A stretch of DNA of 64,000 nt from Fasciola hepatica. Lineage: Eukaryota; Platyhelminthes; Trematoda; Plagiorchiida; Fasciolidae. Under the pieces are notes generated by a model. The model searched no databases, was not told the DNA's origin, and was given only the letters and a program-made list of their open reading frames with translations. Made by a program: the position numbers and the translations under genes. Position 1 is the first letter of the stretch. Each line of letters starts with the position of its first letter. Of this stretch, positions 33,695-46,344 are shown in pieces. Location of the stretch: positions 1,756,001-1,820,000 of the forward strand of contig CANUEZ040000167.1 of NCBI GenBank assembly GCA_948099385.1. The letters are read 5' to 3'.

Positions 33695-35388
33695 CTACAC
33701 TAGCGTGCGCCAGCTAAACTGTTCCTTGAAGTACTTGGCCCATCGGTCAAGCCTTTGCTGTTTGTTATGGATGGGTTCTCCATTCCTATTGCAAATCGTT
33801 ACACTGACCTGAGTTCGCCGTCCACCGGTGTCACGAATAAGTTTGAACAGTCTTTGACTGTGACCTGAAGCAGCTGTCACTTCCATTTCTTCGGCTACCT
33901 TGACCCACCAATTTTCGCGATCCTTCTTAAGGCTTCGCGTAACTTGTCTTTGCAGCTTTCTCCGCATCTTATTCATCTCCTTACGGTTCGAAAGCTGACG
34001 CTTTTGCTCCATTATACTCAGCGACTCTTGCGAGATCCAGTGTCTCTGATGGACAACGGATCGAGGACCACAGGCGAAACCTGCTGCAAAGTGCATCGCT
34101 TGTTTGGTATGAGCCCAATACTCATCTACATTACTGTTCTCCGTGGATCCTAACTCATGTGCTAACTTCTGCTCATAACGGGTGCAAACGTCTGGATCAC
34201 ACAAACGTTGTACGGCTAATCCGGTTTGCGGTTTGCGACGATTACCATGGAGCTGGAGAGATAATTCCATTAAAACTAAGGCATGGTCCGACTCTACGTA
34301 CGTGGACCAGTAAGATCTACAGTTCTGAACAGAACTGCGCCATCGGTAGCTTACGGCGATATGGTCAATTTGACTCAAAGTACCTGTAGAGTTAGAGCGC
34401 CATGTCGCTGTGCGACGCGAGCTGTGTCGGAAATTTGTGCTAGACAAGAACAGTCGATTGTCTGCACAAAACTGAAGAAGCCTATCCCCGTTATCTGTAC
34501 ACTCAGCGGGTAAAGCACAACGCCCACCTAAACAAGCTTCTGACGCACTGAGTTTGCCAACTTGTGCATTGAAGTCATCAGCTAGCACTACAATGTCAGA
34601 ACCTTTGCTCCTGCGAATGAGGGTGGCGAGTTCATCGAAGAACTCACCTTTCTGCAAGTCTGAGCTGCAGTCCGTTGGGGCGTATGCCGAACAACAAACA
34701 AATTTCGCTTAAGACAAATATCATTTCGAACGCCGTCTGACCCCTGGAGTCTCACAGTATATAAACGACTTTTAATCGGGATCCAGTCTAAAAGGGCAGC
34801 CTCAGCCTTCTCAGTCAAGACTATTCCTACACCACGTTGACCCACAGCTCTAGCTGCTTCGTCTCCCGAAGTGCGCAGAAAATACCTCGATGAGATACCT
34901 GGAGCAGTTAGTGGAAATAAACTGCTCGAATCCTGTATACGCGTTTCACTTAAGCAGCTGACATCAATCTTCAGAGAGTTCATTGCGAGGGCTAGGCACA
35001 CCTGATGACCAGCCTGCATGAGTGTACGCACGTTGAAGGAGCCGAGATTCAGAGGCTGACGAGACTTGAGAAAATGTGAGTTACAAGACAGAGGATTATT
35101 CCCGACACTGTTTGACAGTGAATCGTTGCGAGTATTGACCGTGTTATCAGTGGGAGCATAATGGGTGGATAGATGGGGCAAAGAGGGATGGTCAGGGACA
35201 GAAGACAAAGGTTGAATAACAGAGAGGGAACTCTGAGCAGGAGCACACTTATCACTACCCACCTCGCTCGATGCAATGGGCAGCGCGGTCCTGATTATCC
35301 TGCGCGACGACCGATGCAGTATGGAATTCCTTGTATTCGTGTAGTTCATGGGAGATGTTGGACGGGTACTGCTAGGGTGTCCAGCCAC
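33695..35388 (-). pseudogene. RTE-A endonuclease, copy 2
   Basis: From 35388 the frame starts MAGHPSSTRPTSPMNYTNTR, then has LGSFNVRTLMQAGHQ, CLSETRIQDSS and GVGIVLTEKAE. A frameshift near 34660 falls in the YAPTDCS region. The second frame (34657-33695, 320 codons) has LADDFNAQVG, LFLSSTNFRHSS, LSQIDHIAV, ESDHALV and the linker to RQVTRSLKKDRENWW. The leader start is the first Met with family-wide conservation. Confidence 0.85.
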
Positions 35389-35563
35389 AAAGCAGGAGAA
35401 CGATTAGGGTCCTCATCCAAAGCCTTTGGTTCTAATAAGAACCTATCCGCAAGGCAGCGGGATGACTTAGTGGAAGCTCATTTGCTTAGATCAATTATTC
35501 TTCCACTGGTTTTTCCGACTGAGTTGCCAGCTCAAATCAACCCCTAACCTAGAGGACCAGGAG

Positions 35564-35693
35564 ACTGGACTTTGTCTGACCTCTACCCATTGACCTGTCA
35601 GGTATGATTGCATCTCCGGCTTAAGGAAGCCATCCTGTATAGCTCTTTGGGTCATAGAGGCGCGCAAGCCATCACACCACGTCAAGGTGCAGT
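35564..35693 (+). repeat. Dispersed repeat shared with 3355-3485
   Basis: Abuts the 5' end of RTE-A copy 2 and matches 3355-3485 over about 130 bases. It may be the distal 5' leader of RTE-A (minus) or an independent repeat into which RTE-A inserted. Confidence 0.5.
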
Positions 35694-35705
35694 CTCGTCG
35701 TGACG

Positions 35706-36240
35706 AACGCTGTGGACTCGCAGTGATATAAGCTTAAGAACCAAAGTTCGTGTTTACCGTGCTGCCATCCGGCCCGTACTCATCTATGGCTACGAAACCT
35801 GGCCACTACGAGCTGAGGATACCAGAAGGCTGGAGGTTTTCGACCACTGGTGCCTGCGGCAAATCCTCAAAGTCAAGTGGCGTGACAGGGTGTCCAACGA
35901 CGAGGTAAGGAGAAGGTGCTCTGATATTGATGCGTTCCCCGTCCTCTTCCAACGTCGACGACTTCAGTGGTTCGGCCATACGCTTCGGCGACCCGAGTCA
36001 GAGATAATCAAGCAAACACTCTGCCCCACTCCCTGCCCTGGTTAGCGTTGTCGCCTTGGTGGGCAGCTCAAAACGTGGACCAGTACAATCGAGAAAGACG
36101 TCGAGCTTCTAGGCCTCCGGTCAGTCTATGGAGCCCGGCGATGGAAAAAGGACTGGATGAGGATCTGTTCGGAGCTCGCCTCCGACCGCCGCGCGTAGTC
36201 AGCAATGGTTCGTGATATCCATGGAGCCGACTTATCCTCT
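35706..36240 (+). pseudogene. LINE-D reverse transcriptase C-terminal end
   Basis: Reads VYRAAIRPVLIYGYETWPLR, then VFDHWCLRQILKVKWRDRVS and RRLQWFGHTLRR, the post-palm C-terminal domain of RTE/craniofacial-type LINEs. The TATCCTCTCGCAGGAG end follows. It is a different family from RTE-A and RTE-B. Only the 3' part is present. Confidence 0.75.
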
Positions 36241-36284
36241 CGCAGGAGATAGTCGTGTAAAAGTAAAAGTATATATATATATAC

Positions 36285-36435
36285 TTACTATCTCGGAGGT
36301 CACAGGTCTGAATCTCGCCGCCATCGATCACTGTGGCGGTAGACAGTGATTCACTGTCGCCTGGGTCATTACCACGCCTAACCTTTTGTGACCTTTTGAT
36401 TCTCCACTTCAAGTCCCAGTATCTGGTTGCCGGAT
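36285..36435 (+). repeat. Possible SINE fragment
   Basis: CGGAGGTCACAGGTCTGAATCTCGCCGCC resembles a B-box region, followed by a body with GTCATTACC. The match to the other SINE copies is weak. Confidence 0.3.
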
Positions 36436-36688
36436 ATTCCTAGTCGTTCAGTGGCCCCCTAAAGCTGGGGGATATACCCGTTCCACTGCACTCATGCGCA
36501 AGCGTGTAGCAGATAAAGAAACTTACGTTTTCATCTCCATGTGCACCGGATGACACAGAATCCATCAGTCCACTTCTCGTTGTAGTTGAGTCGGTTGAAC
36601 CACCAAGTGTACGCGAAGTGTAAACTTCGGCAGTGCGACTGTAGATTCGATGCCGCTTACGTCGATCGCTAAGAAATCCACAATCGTA

Positions 36689-36995
<307 letters not shown>

Positions 36996-37191
36996 ATAGA
37001 CCGGATGAAAACTGAAAACACACGAGAAAAACAATGCACATCCAGTTTTGATTTAAGCCCGGATTACAATTGTTTTCCTCCCCTCCCCCACCGCTTTCAT
37101 TATTAATTTTATCACTTCCAATTTATCTAATTGGTTCAAATTTTTGACTTGTGGTAATATATTGCGATGTATTGGCATGATTATGAATCAC

Positions 37192-37249
37192 TGAAAACGA
37201 GCTTGTTCGCAAAACTGTGTTCTCCAAGTGTGTTCATTGGAAATTTTCC

Positions 37250-37317
<68 letters not shown>
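37192..37317 (+). repeat. Penelope-type terminus with TA microsatellite
   Basis: GAAAACGAGCTTGTTCGC (37193-37210) is identical to 54835-54852 in the Penelope inverted pair. A TA run occupies 37253-37317. The short match makes the element assignment tentative. Confidence 0.4.
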
Positions 37318-37319
<2 letters not shown>

Positions 37320-37379
37320 GATAACCTGGTTCAAAGTATACAGGCGTGATGTCATGAAAACAAATAAAACAAAAAAATG

Positions 37380-37580
37380 AACATGAATAATCAAGGGGGA
37401 AATCCTTCGGGAGTTCGTACGTAAGTTGTCACAATATAATCGCCACTGAGCATGTCTTTGAGCGATATCGGACAAGGTTTTTAGCCAGCTGTGTAGTGGA
37501 TCTCGAGATTCCAGCCATGCAAGCGCGAGAAATCGACGGAGGCAAGTCTTGACGTCAACACTTTGATAGACCGGTGCCAC
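37380..37580 (-). pseudogene. LINE C-terminal tail, minus strand
   Basis: Minus-strand frame RDPLHSWLKTLSDIAQRHAQ matches the terminal SWLETLKDMA.NREQWR block of RTE-A. The surrounding sequence is different, so it belongs to another family. Confidence 0.55.
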
Positions 37581-37679
37581 TTCATGACTTGGCCTGCACG
37601 TTGCCGTTTTCAGCCAACCTTAGGCTCGATGAATAGAACGCAACGCGAAAGTTGATGGGGTGGCATACGTAGCGCATCA

Positions 37680-38050
37680 TGATGCTGGAATTGTTTGACC
37701 ATTGGCGTCTGCGAAGGATGCTCGAAGGGGTTTGGCAAGACATGCTTTCCAACGAAGCAACAGGACAACGCTGCTTCGATATCGGAAGGTTGTCATTCCT
37801 CTTTCGATGACGACCAGTGTAGTGGTTTGGGCATGACATACGACGTCCAGATACGGTGATCTCAAAACAGTGTCTTTCTCATATTGCATGTAGAGGATGG
37901 CCCTGTCGCTTTGGCAGACGTCTGAAAACATGGGTCGATAGTTAGACGGACGTTGAGTGATCAGGAGTCGTCTGCCTACGGCGCTTGTGACTGGAAGTAG
38001 AACCGGTTTCCCGCGTTCAGGTCTCGCCTCTGATCATCACACACGGGTAG
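37680..38050 (+). pseudogene. LINE C-terminal remnant, plus strand
   Basis: Plus-strand pieces LELFDHWRLRRMLEGVWQDM and, after a stop, WFGHDIRRPDTVISK parallel the LINE-D block VFDHWCLRQIL...LQWFGHTLRRPESEIIK. Several stops are present. Confidence 0.6.
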
Positions 38051-38349
38051 GTACCTCTCGGGACGTCCATGAAGCCGGCTCATCATTTTTCCGGACCCAG
38101 CCGCATAACTTAGAGCATCATAGTGATGGACAGGTGGCCCACAAGCAGCAAACACGGACTGTTGAACACATTTATTAAAGAAACGACGTGGTTAGGCAAT
38201 AAACCTTGTCGTCCCAGTAGGCCAGGAGTGGTCACCGTCCGGACGACAGCACAGCACAAATATCCTGCAACTTATATCACGCGATCACCATTACCACCGA
38301 TCACTTGATTGTTACTGATGTAATTCACTGACCGTCTAGACTATCGGTT

Positions 38350-38640
38350 GAAACCCCTGTTCAGATTTTTATTACATGCTTGCTTGAGTGTAGTGGAAGC
38401 GGTATACCCTATAGCCTCAAAGGCCCATTGCACTATCAAGTAGAGCTGGCAACCAGACCGAGACCTGCAGTGTAGAAGCATGAGGTTCCAGTAGGTCAGG
38501 TTTGGCAACAGGCCGGAAGACAGTGGATTATTGTCTATCACCAAGGTGACCGGCGGTAGCGGGATTCGAATCTCCGGTCCCCGGGGTGGTAACCAAACGC
38601 TCTAAACCACTCGACTGGTCAACAAATACAATAGTACAGA
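38350..38640 (-). repeat. tRNA-derived SINE, minus strand
   Basis: Minus strand: GACCAGTCGAGTGGTTTAGAGC (A-box region), GGAGATTCGAATCCCGC (B-box region), GCCGGTCACCTTGGTGATAG, then a body CCTGTTGCCAAACCTGACCTA. It has the same arrangement as 4770-4925. Confidence 0.65.
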
Positions 38641-40004
38641 TTTTCTCCGGTGTAATAGGGCAAGCGATTGGTAACGACGCAGCGAAAAGACTGACCACAA
38701 TAACGGCGATCTTCAAAGCCCATAGTCGACCTTAAGCGCTACTTAATTACAGGATCAGTGGTTTGTACCAAAAAGAGCAGTGTACTTTCCTCATCAGAAG
38801 ATTCACATTATTCACGAATAAGCCTTCGAATCTGATTCGGAAAATAACTGATGAGAAGGTTATCAGAACCAGGGCAGAATGTAAGTCTTGAAATATTGCT
38901 GCCCACTTTCCAGAACGAAATACCATAATATAAGAATCCTAAGTTAGAGGAGAAACACCCAGTCCGCCCCTGATCTTGGAAGTGATAAATTACTACTCAA
39001 TCCGACCCAGAGATTTATCGCTAATGACCGAAAGCGGTCAGCAACAATGGAGGTCTGACACTAACATAAGCAGATGCATTCGTGATAATGCATACCAAAA
39101 ATGAGGTGTTTGGTAGTATATACATACACTGCGAGTTTATGGAACCAAATTTAAGCTGCTCTGAGTTCACCTGCGTTAAAAACGAATCGAGCACGGTTAT
39201 ACGCCTGCTGGTTTTGTGAAGGAAAAGCAGAAGTGGGTTTAAACTCAGGCCGAGTCAAAGATCAAATTAAAGTTTAGTTCAGCTTACACATGGCTCAGTG
39301 GTTGGGATCAATCGTGTCTCCAGATGATTTTGTCAGCGACTTTTCATATCTCCCAACGCTGAAGGATAGCTTCTTTCTGATAAGCAGTATGGTGCAGCAT
39401 CATTTCTGGTAAGGAGAACAGAAAGCAACGGGCCTTTGGGCACCAAGCTAATACGGGATATACTGCCCATTGCGGACATTCGTAACGGTTTCCTGAACGC
39501 CCTTACTATGCGCGACTAAAAACTTCCTCTGGGAGCTTTTTCCAAAGGGGTATAACCTCAGTGTTGGAGAAACTAGCCGTAAGGCAGAGCAGAGTAACCT
39601 TTCGAAGTCTAAAACTTGTCGTTCGAAATACGTAATATGCTTCGGTAATTTCTTTCACTTTCCCCAAACTACGTATCACGATGCTGATTTCTATCTCCTT
39701 ATTTATGATTTTTCAATTGACTCTCCTTATTTTATCCCTTTTGGGGGAATAAAACAGAGCGATTTATACCGAGGTTTTCAGGACATTTCGATGAACTGAA
39801 GCAATACATTAAAATAAAAAGGCCAACCAAGCATTGCAAATTACTTCAGCCGTCAATTTCCTTCGTTTAAATTCAATGTTGATCGGTGTAAAATGGCTAC
39901 TAAACAAACCGACTGAAAACCGATCGGCGTAGTAGTAAAAACCGATCGAAAACCGGCCAAAAAGCGATCGGTTTCGGAGCGGTTTTGCACAAGGGTCGAT
40001 TTAC
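38641..40004. other. No recognisable gene
   Basis: Contains a short GATCGGTTTT-rich stretch near 39905-39990 with imperfect repeats of CGATCGGTTTT. It may hold further exons of the minus-strand gene at 40005-40542, but none could be placed. Confidence 0.35.
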
Positions 40005-40146
40005 TTGAGGGTCTCTTGAATGCTTTTATCAAATCAATGGGGCCTGTTTGTGAAAACAGGTTCATGCGGCGAAGGAGCTCTGAGTCAGTTCGAATTTGAC
40101 TCAGGTAATCGGCATCAAATGCGTCGCATCTTAGCACGAATCACTC
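40005..40146 (-). CDS. Exon 2 of an unrecognised protein gene
   Basis: Acceptor GTTTGGTTGACAG, then an open frame in phase 0 with exon 1: SDFVLRCDAFDADYLSQIRT...LLRRMNLFSQTGPIDLIKAF. The 3' end is placed at TCAA|GTAAAT (phase 1), the first plausible donor before low-complexity sequence. The frame also stays open beyond that point to 39853, so the end is uncertain. No family recognised. Confidence 0.5.
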
Positions 40147-40269
40147 TGTCAACCAAACAATACTGCGCAGACAGACCCGTCGAACTTACTTCCATGTGTT
40201 AAAGGAACAAGACGCATCACATTTCAAACGGGTTACGGTGCTGAAACTAGATATCACAAAAGTTCTCAC

Positions 40270-40542
40270 CGGTAAGTTGAGCTGCGAATGGTACTCATAG
40301 TAAGATTCACGTGCTGCCTGTGCTTGAATACACCGGTCGATTTCTGACTGTTCTGTCTCTGCTAACTTGTCACGTAGCATGGCTTCTTCCAGTTGCGTTG
40401 TCTCCGATTCTTTGATTGCCTGTGAGATCAAGTCTGGTTCCGCCAAACTAGGCTGATAATTGGATCTGTGCATTTCAGTAAAGTCGACGAACTCACCAGA
40501 AGTGTTGTCAATTTTCTTATTCAGTACCGTAACTCCGCCCAT
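40270..40542 (-). CDS. First exon of an unrecognised protein gene with UIM-like helix
   Basis: 91 codons from ATG at 40542 to donor CCG|GTGAGAAC. An in-frame TGA stands immediately before the ATG, supporting it as the start. The protein is acidic and helical: EFVDFTEMHRSNY, EPDLISQAIKES, then a charged helix EEAMLRDKLAETEQSEIDR and ESYYEYHSQLNLP. The LISQAIKES part fits the ubiquitin-interacting-motif pattern (acidic, hydrophobic, Ala, three residues, Ser); this is pattern matching only. Codons look unlike the surrounding repeats. It could be a ubiquitin-binding adaptor or just a coiled-coil protein. Confidence 0.6.
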
Positions 40543-40687
40543 TCAACGACTGGATGCAGTCCAGCCAAGTTGTTCAAGAACAGAACATTGCGAACAAACT
40601 TACCCAGTATGAAATCGTTTGAGGTTATTTATCATCAATGAAATGAACTGAGACCTCGCGGTTCGTTCTTAATCAAATGGGTAAAGA

Positions 40688-40954
40688 TTGCGTAATGTTC
40701 TTGGTTTGAATGATGATTCCATAAATCGTATGCAGTTGGACCAAATCGCTTTTAACTTGCCTATCTCTGATGCCACTTCTGAATGCCCTCATCCCCACGT
40801 TTCTGAGTTTATTACGGAGGAGAACGATACTAGTGCATCTGTTACCAATGCAACGGTACAAGTTAGAAGATCTGAAAGGTTGCACTATGAAGAGCAGCTG
40901 GATTACAGAAAGCCGGAACTTCATTCAAGCTGTGACGAACTTGATGACTGCTAA
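40688..40954 (+). pseudogene. Possible LTR-retrotransposon C-terminal tail
   Basis: The frame ends with VQVRRSERLHYEEQLDYRKPE, the basic RRSxRL pattern common at the end of LTR-retrotransposon polyproteins. Nothing upstream supports an integrase, so the call is weak. Confidence 0.3.
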
Positions 40955-43605
40955 TGACATTAATTTGTATTGTTTTATCACATCCTTGAATGCTTGTATA
41001 TTACGGCAACTTCGAATTACGTTCCAATCCAACGATTGTTCTCATTCCTTCACTGCGCTTAGTTCGGTTCGGAGCGTTTACTCGGTTAGCTGTGATAGTA
41101 CTAGTTCTCGAGTGGAAGTTCCGGTTACAATACTCGCGTAAGGTCAGCAACCACCTGAGCATAATAATTAGATTTGGTGGACTTTGTGGATCACGTATAT
41201 TTCGTCACTTTCCTCTTAGGCATGATGAGAAATGCGTTGCGGTGAGCCACGTGAAAGGGTAACACAATGTGCAATTGATTCGAACATGTAAGTTTTAGAT
41301 GGCGAATTACAACTACACGATGAAAGTAAATGGACCGGTCAATAAGTTATTCACCGGAGTTTTAAAATAGACTTTTAAAAAGACAGTACGTGGGATAGAA
41401 ACAAAGCGATAACCTGAAGGTAAAGGGGTCAGAATAATGTCCGCCGGTAGACGGTGGGCTATAATCGACACCTAATATGTTTGGAGATTTTTTCCCCGGT
41501 AACATCTGAAAGCATCATTACAATCCCGACCACAAACACTAGCGGCTTCTCATATAGTACAGAATGAAAAACAAAACAGCGTGACATATATTGACATAAA
41601 GTGGGACACCAAATAGACGACAGTGTAGCTGACCTGGCCAGTTTTCCTGGTCTCAGAGTACGTTCGACGCAACAGTAGTCTTAAAAAAACACAAGTCAGG
41701 AGTGTTAGATTATACGATATATCTCCCAGGTTGCGAACATACACTCGCATTATGGACGCCATTCTAGAATAATTCAGGATATTTTCACGAAACGAAAGTT
41801 GATTGAATAAACATGTTAACGCTGATGATGAAATAACAGCAAATACAGCTGGCACCCTTGGCGAAACCCGTGTGGACGACTGACCTCATCACACCTCATA
41901 TTCATTAGTACCCGATATGCTTAGAAGGAATGTATCACCTATGAACTCTTCGCTCAAGGTTAGTGCGGAACCTTGGGCCGTTATTTGACAATAAATGTCG
42001 GTCAGGTCCGCTAATTTGCTTCTCTGTCATCCAATTTTCGCGTGCACTTTCGTGATTGATTTTACCATTTACTTTGTGGTATTTGCTTCACTTTGCCTAC
42101 TAACAAGGTTTTGAGTAGCAAGTTGCGACGTTCGGCCTCCCCAGAGTGCATACACATTTTTTATCCACACTGTACAACACAGGATGGAGGCTCATTAGAG
42201 AGTGAATTCTCGTACAAACAGCCATGGGACATGTACGTCGATCTGCTGGCGCAGCAGCAGTTCTCAACAAATGTTGGCAAACAACCCTGCAAGCCTTAAC
42301 CACCGTCCGAAGAACGTCCAACATTTACAAACTTGCAGGCTAGGACAAAAAAGATAAATCCGTACTGATGAAACAGTGACCAAATACCTTTCACTGTAAC
42401 GTTCATTAACCCGACAGATTCATGGAAGAACATAGAGAGCTAAGGCTCGGGAAATCTGCTATTGCGTCGGTGGCCAAATTAGAAGCCACAAATTTTCTCC
42501 CATTCAAAGATGATGGCGTAAGCAACTTCTTAGAAAGGCAATGATGATTACTACGCAGTAGGGACATGAACGCTTGTCCTTGTACACCATACCTATTGTG
42601 ATCCCACATTTTCCTTTTCACCTGTTCCCCGTTTCCTTGTTCGAGACTACGATATTAACTGTCATTTTCTATCGATCTTGCCTGTGGTAAATGGTTATTC
42701 TAATGACTGTGTGAATAATAACATTCACTACAAAGTGTACGTGTGCAGGTGGAGCGTGGTGGATAGATATACATTGTGCAAAAGTGTTCCCAGCTTTTCT
42801 GTTCGGTTTTGTGACGGGTAAGGATTGCATTCAGTTACCAGTTCCTGAGTAGATACGGTGCCGGTTAGAAATCAGCTATATTTCGGTTATCGAAACACTT
42901 CTCGGTTAGGATCATGATCTACACAGCCAGTCAGTAACAACACTCGTGTATCCAAAACATTGGCACTATCTAATATCAAACATTTGATCATGGCGAAAAA
43001 CAATGTTAACCGACATAAAGACTTGTGCGTGATAGATGAGACAGATTACGCGCAACCTTCTGGGCTTTCGAAAGCGAATACAGGTAATTACTGGAAACCA
43101 CTACTATTATGGACGGAATACTGCCGTGTTGCAATGCTGTTCGCACCTTGATTCGTGTCCTCCAATACAGCTTGATTCAATAGATTGTTTTAAGTTATCT
43201 GTGTTTTCTCTCGACGCTGTACAGGTCGCTTGGTCTCGCTAATTCGCGTCACAAGCATCTAAATTTCACAGCCACTTTTACCGGAGAGTAATTTGAGCAT
43301 ATGCACCTGCCTTCGTCTCTAGTTTAGTCGATTCTAAACTATCGTGCCTACTAACAAGGACCTGGATAGTAATATACGAATTTCGGCCAATACAAGCGAT
43401 TCCGGCATTTTTAAGTGTAGAACAGTTTTGTGATACACAAAAGCGGAGATCGTATACCGGTGCAATAACAGCTAATTTATGCTGTCCACATGAATGATGT
43501 GATCGAGCAGCCGACTGCGTACACAGTCTCTGTGGGGGCTCACGTACAAGGAAGGCATTCGGTCATAAACAACCCGCAGAACTTGGCTACTATATGCACA
43601 TGAGT
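40955..43605. other. No recognisable gene
   Basis: GCCTACTAACAAGG occurs at 42095 and 43348, with loosely similar sequence following each, suggesting a decayed repeat pair. Otherwise only short frames. Confidence 0.35.
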
Positions 43606-43876
43606 AGTAGGAGTAGATTTGTGTATGACTCATCACGTGGTTTCAACCCTCAACTTGCCCTTGAAAACCATGGAAGAACTGTACAGCTGTTTCATCCTTG
43701 TGCGGAATCATCAGTAGTGCACATCCACAATCGTTCACCTCCGGTCGAGTCCCCGTAGGAGCTCGGTGGATATGCACTGCTGATGATTCTAAACATGAAT
43801 GAAACAACAGCACAGTGCTCCCATCGTTTTCAATGGTGAAACTGCATGAATCAAATCATACAAATCTAATCCACTG
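43606..43876. ncRNA. Inverted pair of hammerhead-ribozyme-like sequences
   Basis: Two diverged copies face each other. Minus copy: CTGATGA (43714-43708), a stem-loop with TCC/GGA, GAAAC (43693-43689), a 4-base loop, then GTA at 43684-43682 where cleavage would fall, followed by CAGT. Plus copy: GCACTG (43774-43779), CTGATGA (43780-43786), a stem-loop with TTC/GAA, GAAAC (43801-43805), and CAGTGC (43813-43818), which pairs perfectly with GCACTG as stem I. It has GCA instead of GUH at the cleavage position. The flanks are also similar in inverted orientation (CATGGTTTTCAA, CATACACAAATCT). This is the layout of type I hammerheads with a very short stem III. The T.T pair closing stem II is unusual. 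Confidence 0.6.
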
Positions 43877-46340
43877 CTCAGATGCTTCATTGGTTTAGAT
43901 TCGTCCTATGAATGTTCCACCCGCTAGTGTGAGGCTTCGAGGACACGGTATAATCCACTTTAGCTCGATAAGTACCTATTAGCAATGCGTACCACGAAAC
44001 CATTATGAATATAAACCCAGAAGCGTGACGCTCTTTCTTTACGCATCCCGAACCATACATCCACACCACGATGTCATACGGTAGAACCGTAATATGAGGT
44101 GAACCAATATTCTCGAAACTCGGACGAAACCCTATTCTTTCCAGTACTAGTAGGCCGTATCTACCATGGAATATGAGCCCCCTGGAGGAAAACGAAACAA
44201 GCTTTTTTTACACGAAAATTATCAGGAACACAACATTAAGCATTTGGTCTGCCTTTATTCTTCGCAGTTTTATCGGCATAAAGTTCGTGTCGATGATTGA
44301 ACGATTTTTAATTTGTTTCATCACAAGTGCCTCTTTTGACTCCAACAGCCAGTGTTTTGGGTAGCTTTTTGACTACTCCCTTCATAACAGAGATTTTACA
44401 CGATTACATTTAAATTTGAGTTATTAGGGACTCGTTGTATAAATTGGACGTTGAAGTGGCGTATACTTTCACAAGTTTTACAATGAATAATAGACAGACA
44501 AATCGTATCACGTGACTATTTCACAAACATCTCGTGAAAAATTATGCGGAGGATTATCCTGAAAAACGATCACTTGTGGAATTCATAAGGGTGAAAATTT
44601 CCTCACATTTTGAGCTCCTTCTAATCGTAGTCCACCAACATAGCTAAACGTTTTATTCCGATCCGTATCGGGATACGGTGATAATGTATTTGGGGAAAGT
44701 CCTATGTCAAACGACTTTTCTGAGCCTTCCACGTTTGATCATAAAGGAAACAAGCCCGTCACTATAATGAAAGGCCTCGTGATTTGGATCTCCTGACGGA
44801 ATCAGCACGTGCTCTACTTTGTTGGATATGCAATGCAGCTTTCCTATGAAACACGCTGTAGCGCGCTCAAACATAGATTGCCACGTCCATCTTTATCAGT
44901 GTACGTGTTGATGTACGATTATACGCTTACTGAGCTCCGGCATACCGGGTTTCATTCCGCCTTTGCAAATCGTGCAAGTGCCATGGAAGAATACTAGAGT
45001 ACTAGCCGCAACTAAAATACGAGCGCCTGAGAATATTCTCGCCTTGAATTAAGGACACAAATTCCCGGCAGTTTTGTGAGCATATTGCGTATAAAATCTT
45101 ATTCATTCGACATGCTAGGACTTGTACTTCCGAAATGTGATTTATTTGATAGTTGGTGCTTCTATTCACATTAAAACACTGGTCAAGATCCATCAAAAAA
45201 GACTCAAGCTAATGGGCTTTGGAACCGGAGATGCCGAGACAACTCAGTTTTAGCGGATATCTCCAACGCTATCACGATAACAATGTTACGGATTAACGAA
45301 GCGCATCTAAATAACCCTAAAGTCAACGCTCACATTGATGCGATTTGAAATTTCTTTTTCAGTAAGTTTGATTCATCGTTAAGAAGCATTCTAAAACGGA
45401 ATATAACTTGAAATTCCCCAACTGTGAAAGAATTTCTCCTGACCTTCTCATCGAGGCAAAACCATGAAGACTATATTGGCCGAAAAAACGGCGTCTACCA
45501 AAATATTTAGGTAGTGAAACTATCCAAACATAACCCAGGGTAATTTATGCGGTCCTATTTATTTTCCTTATTATCGTTTCGTACCTTGGTAATTTTTTGC
45601 TTATTTTGTTCAGGGTGTTTTACCTTGGCAAACAAGGTCACACACATTCACCTACCCTTAGCACAACAAACAAACAACACAAATTAGAGGGATTTCGCAT
45701 AAATTAATATCATTATGCAATTGTCTGGTAAACCTTAATTAAGTTCCGAAGCTTAAAATAAATGCTGAGTAGATTTCCGATTGCATCACAATCGACTTTA
45801 CCTGCGTTGGATTTTTACTCGGTCACAGGCAATAAAAAACCAAACGGGTCGAGGTATACGTACAACTGATCATGTTACTATGCAATGCGGACATTTATCA
45901 CTTCGTTTTATTACCAATGTAAACAACGAGAAGTACAAGGTACAGGGAAAAACAGAGACTGAGAAATGGAGGAGGGGAGGGGACGAGAACCGGAACGACG
46001 ACAACCACTTCCCCGTGGACTAGTTTGATGCAGTGATTGTTCCACACACTGACCGAGCTTTTCGGAACTGCATGAAAGCCTTGTCCAATCTGGACAAAAA
46101 CGTGTCCACTTCCGTGACTGTTTGGCCGATTGCAGCTGCCGCGTTTATGTAAGCGACACGTGATCTGGAACAGTGTGAAGCGAATCCCGGGAATTTGTAA
46201 CCGCCTAGGGATAAGGCGTCCGATGCAGTAGCTGGAAGTACAACGCTGAAACAGACAGAATACATCAAACAGTTATAACAGACAGTGAAAATCATTTGGG
46301 TTTTATAAGCATTTTAGCACATGAATGGATTGTTGCGCAG
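43877..46340. other. No recognisable gene
   Basis: AT-rich sequence with short frames only. No splice-consistent exon set or repeat family was identified. Confidence 0.4.
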
Positions 46341-46344
46341 GTCA

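Larger units (their letters stand above)
31863..35563 (-). mobile_element. RTE-A LINE copy 2, near full length
   Basis: Reverse orientation. The 3' end at 31863 carries the CATCATCATCATCG repeat and the family tail; the 5' end is near 35563. It covers the N-terminal leader, endonuclease and reverse transcriptase. It is broken by a frameshift near 34660, a stop-bearing junction near 33695, and interruptions near 33145 and 32520. Confidence 0.9.
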
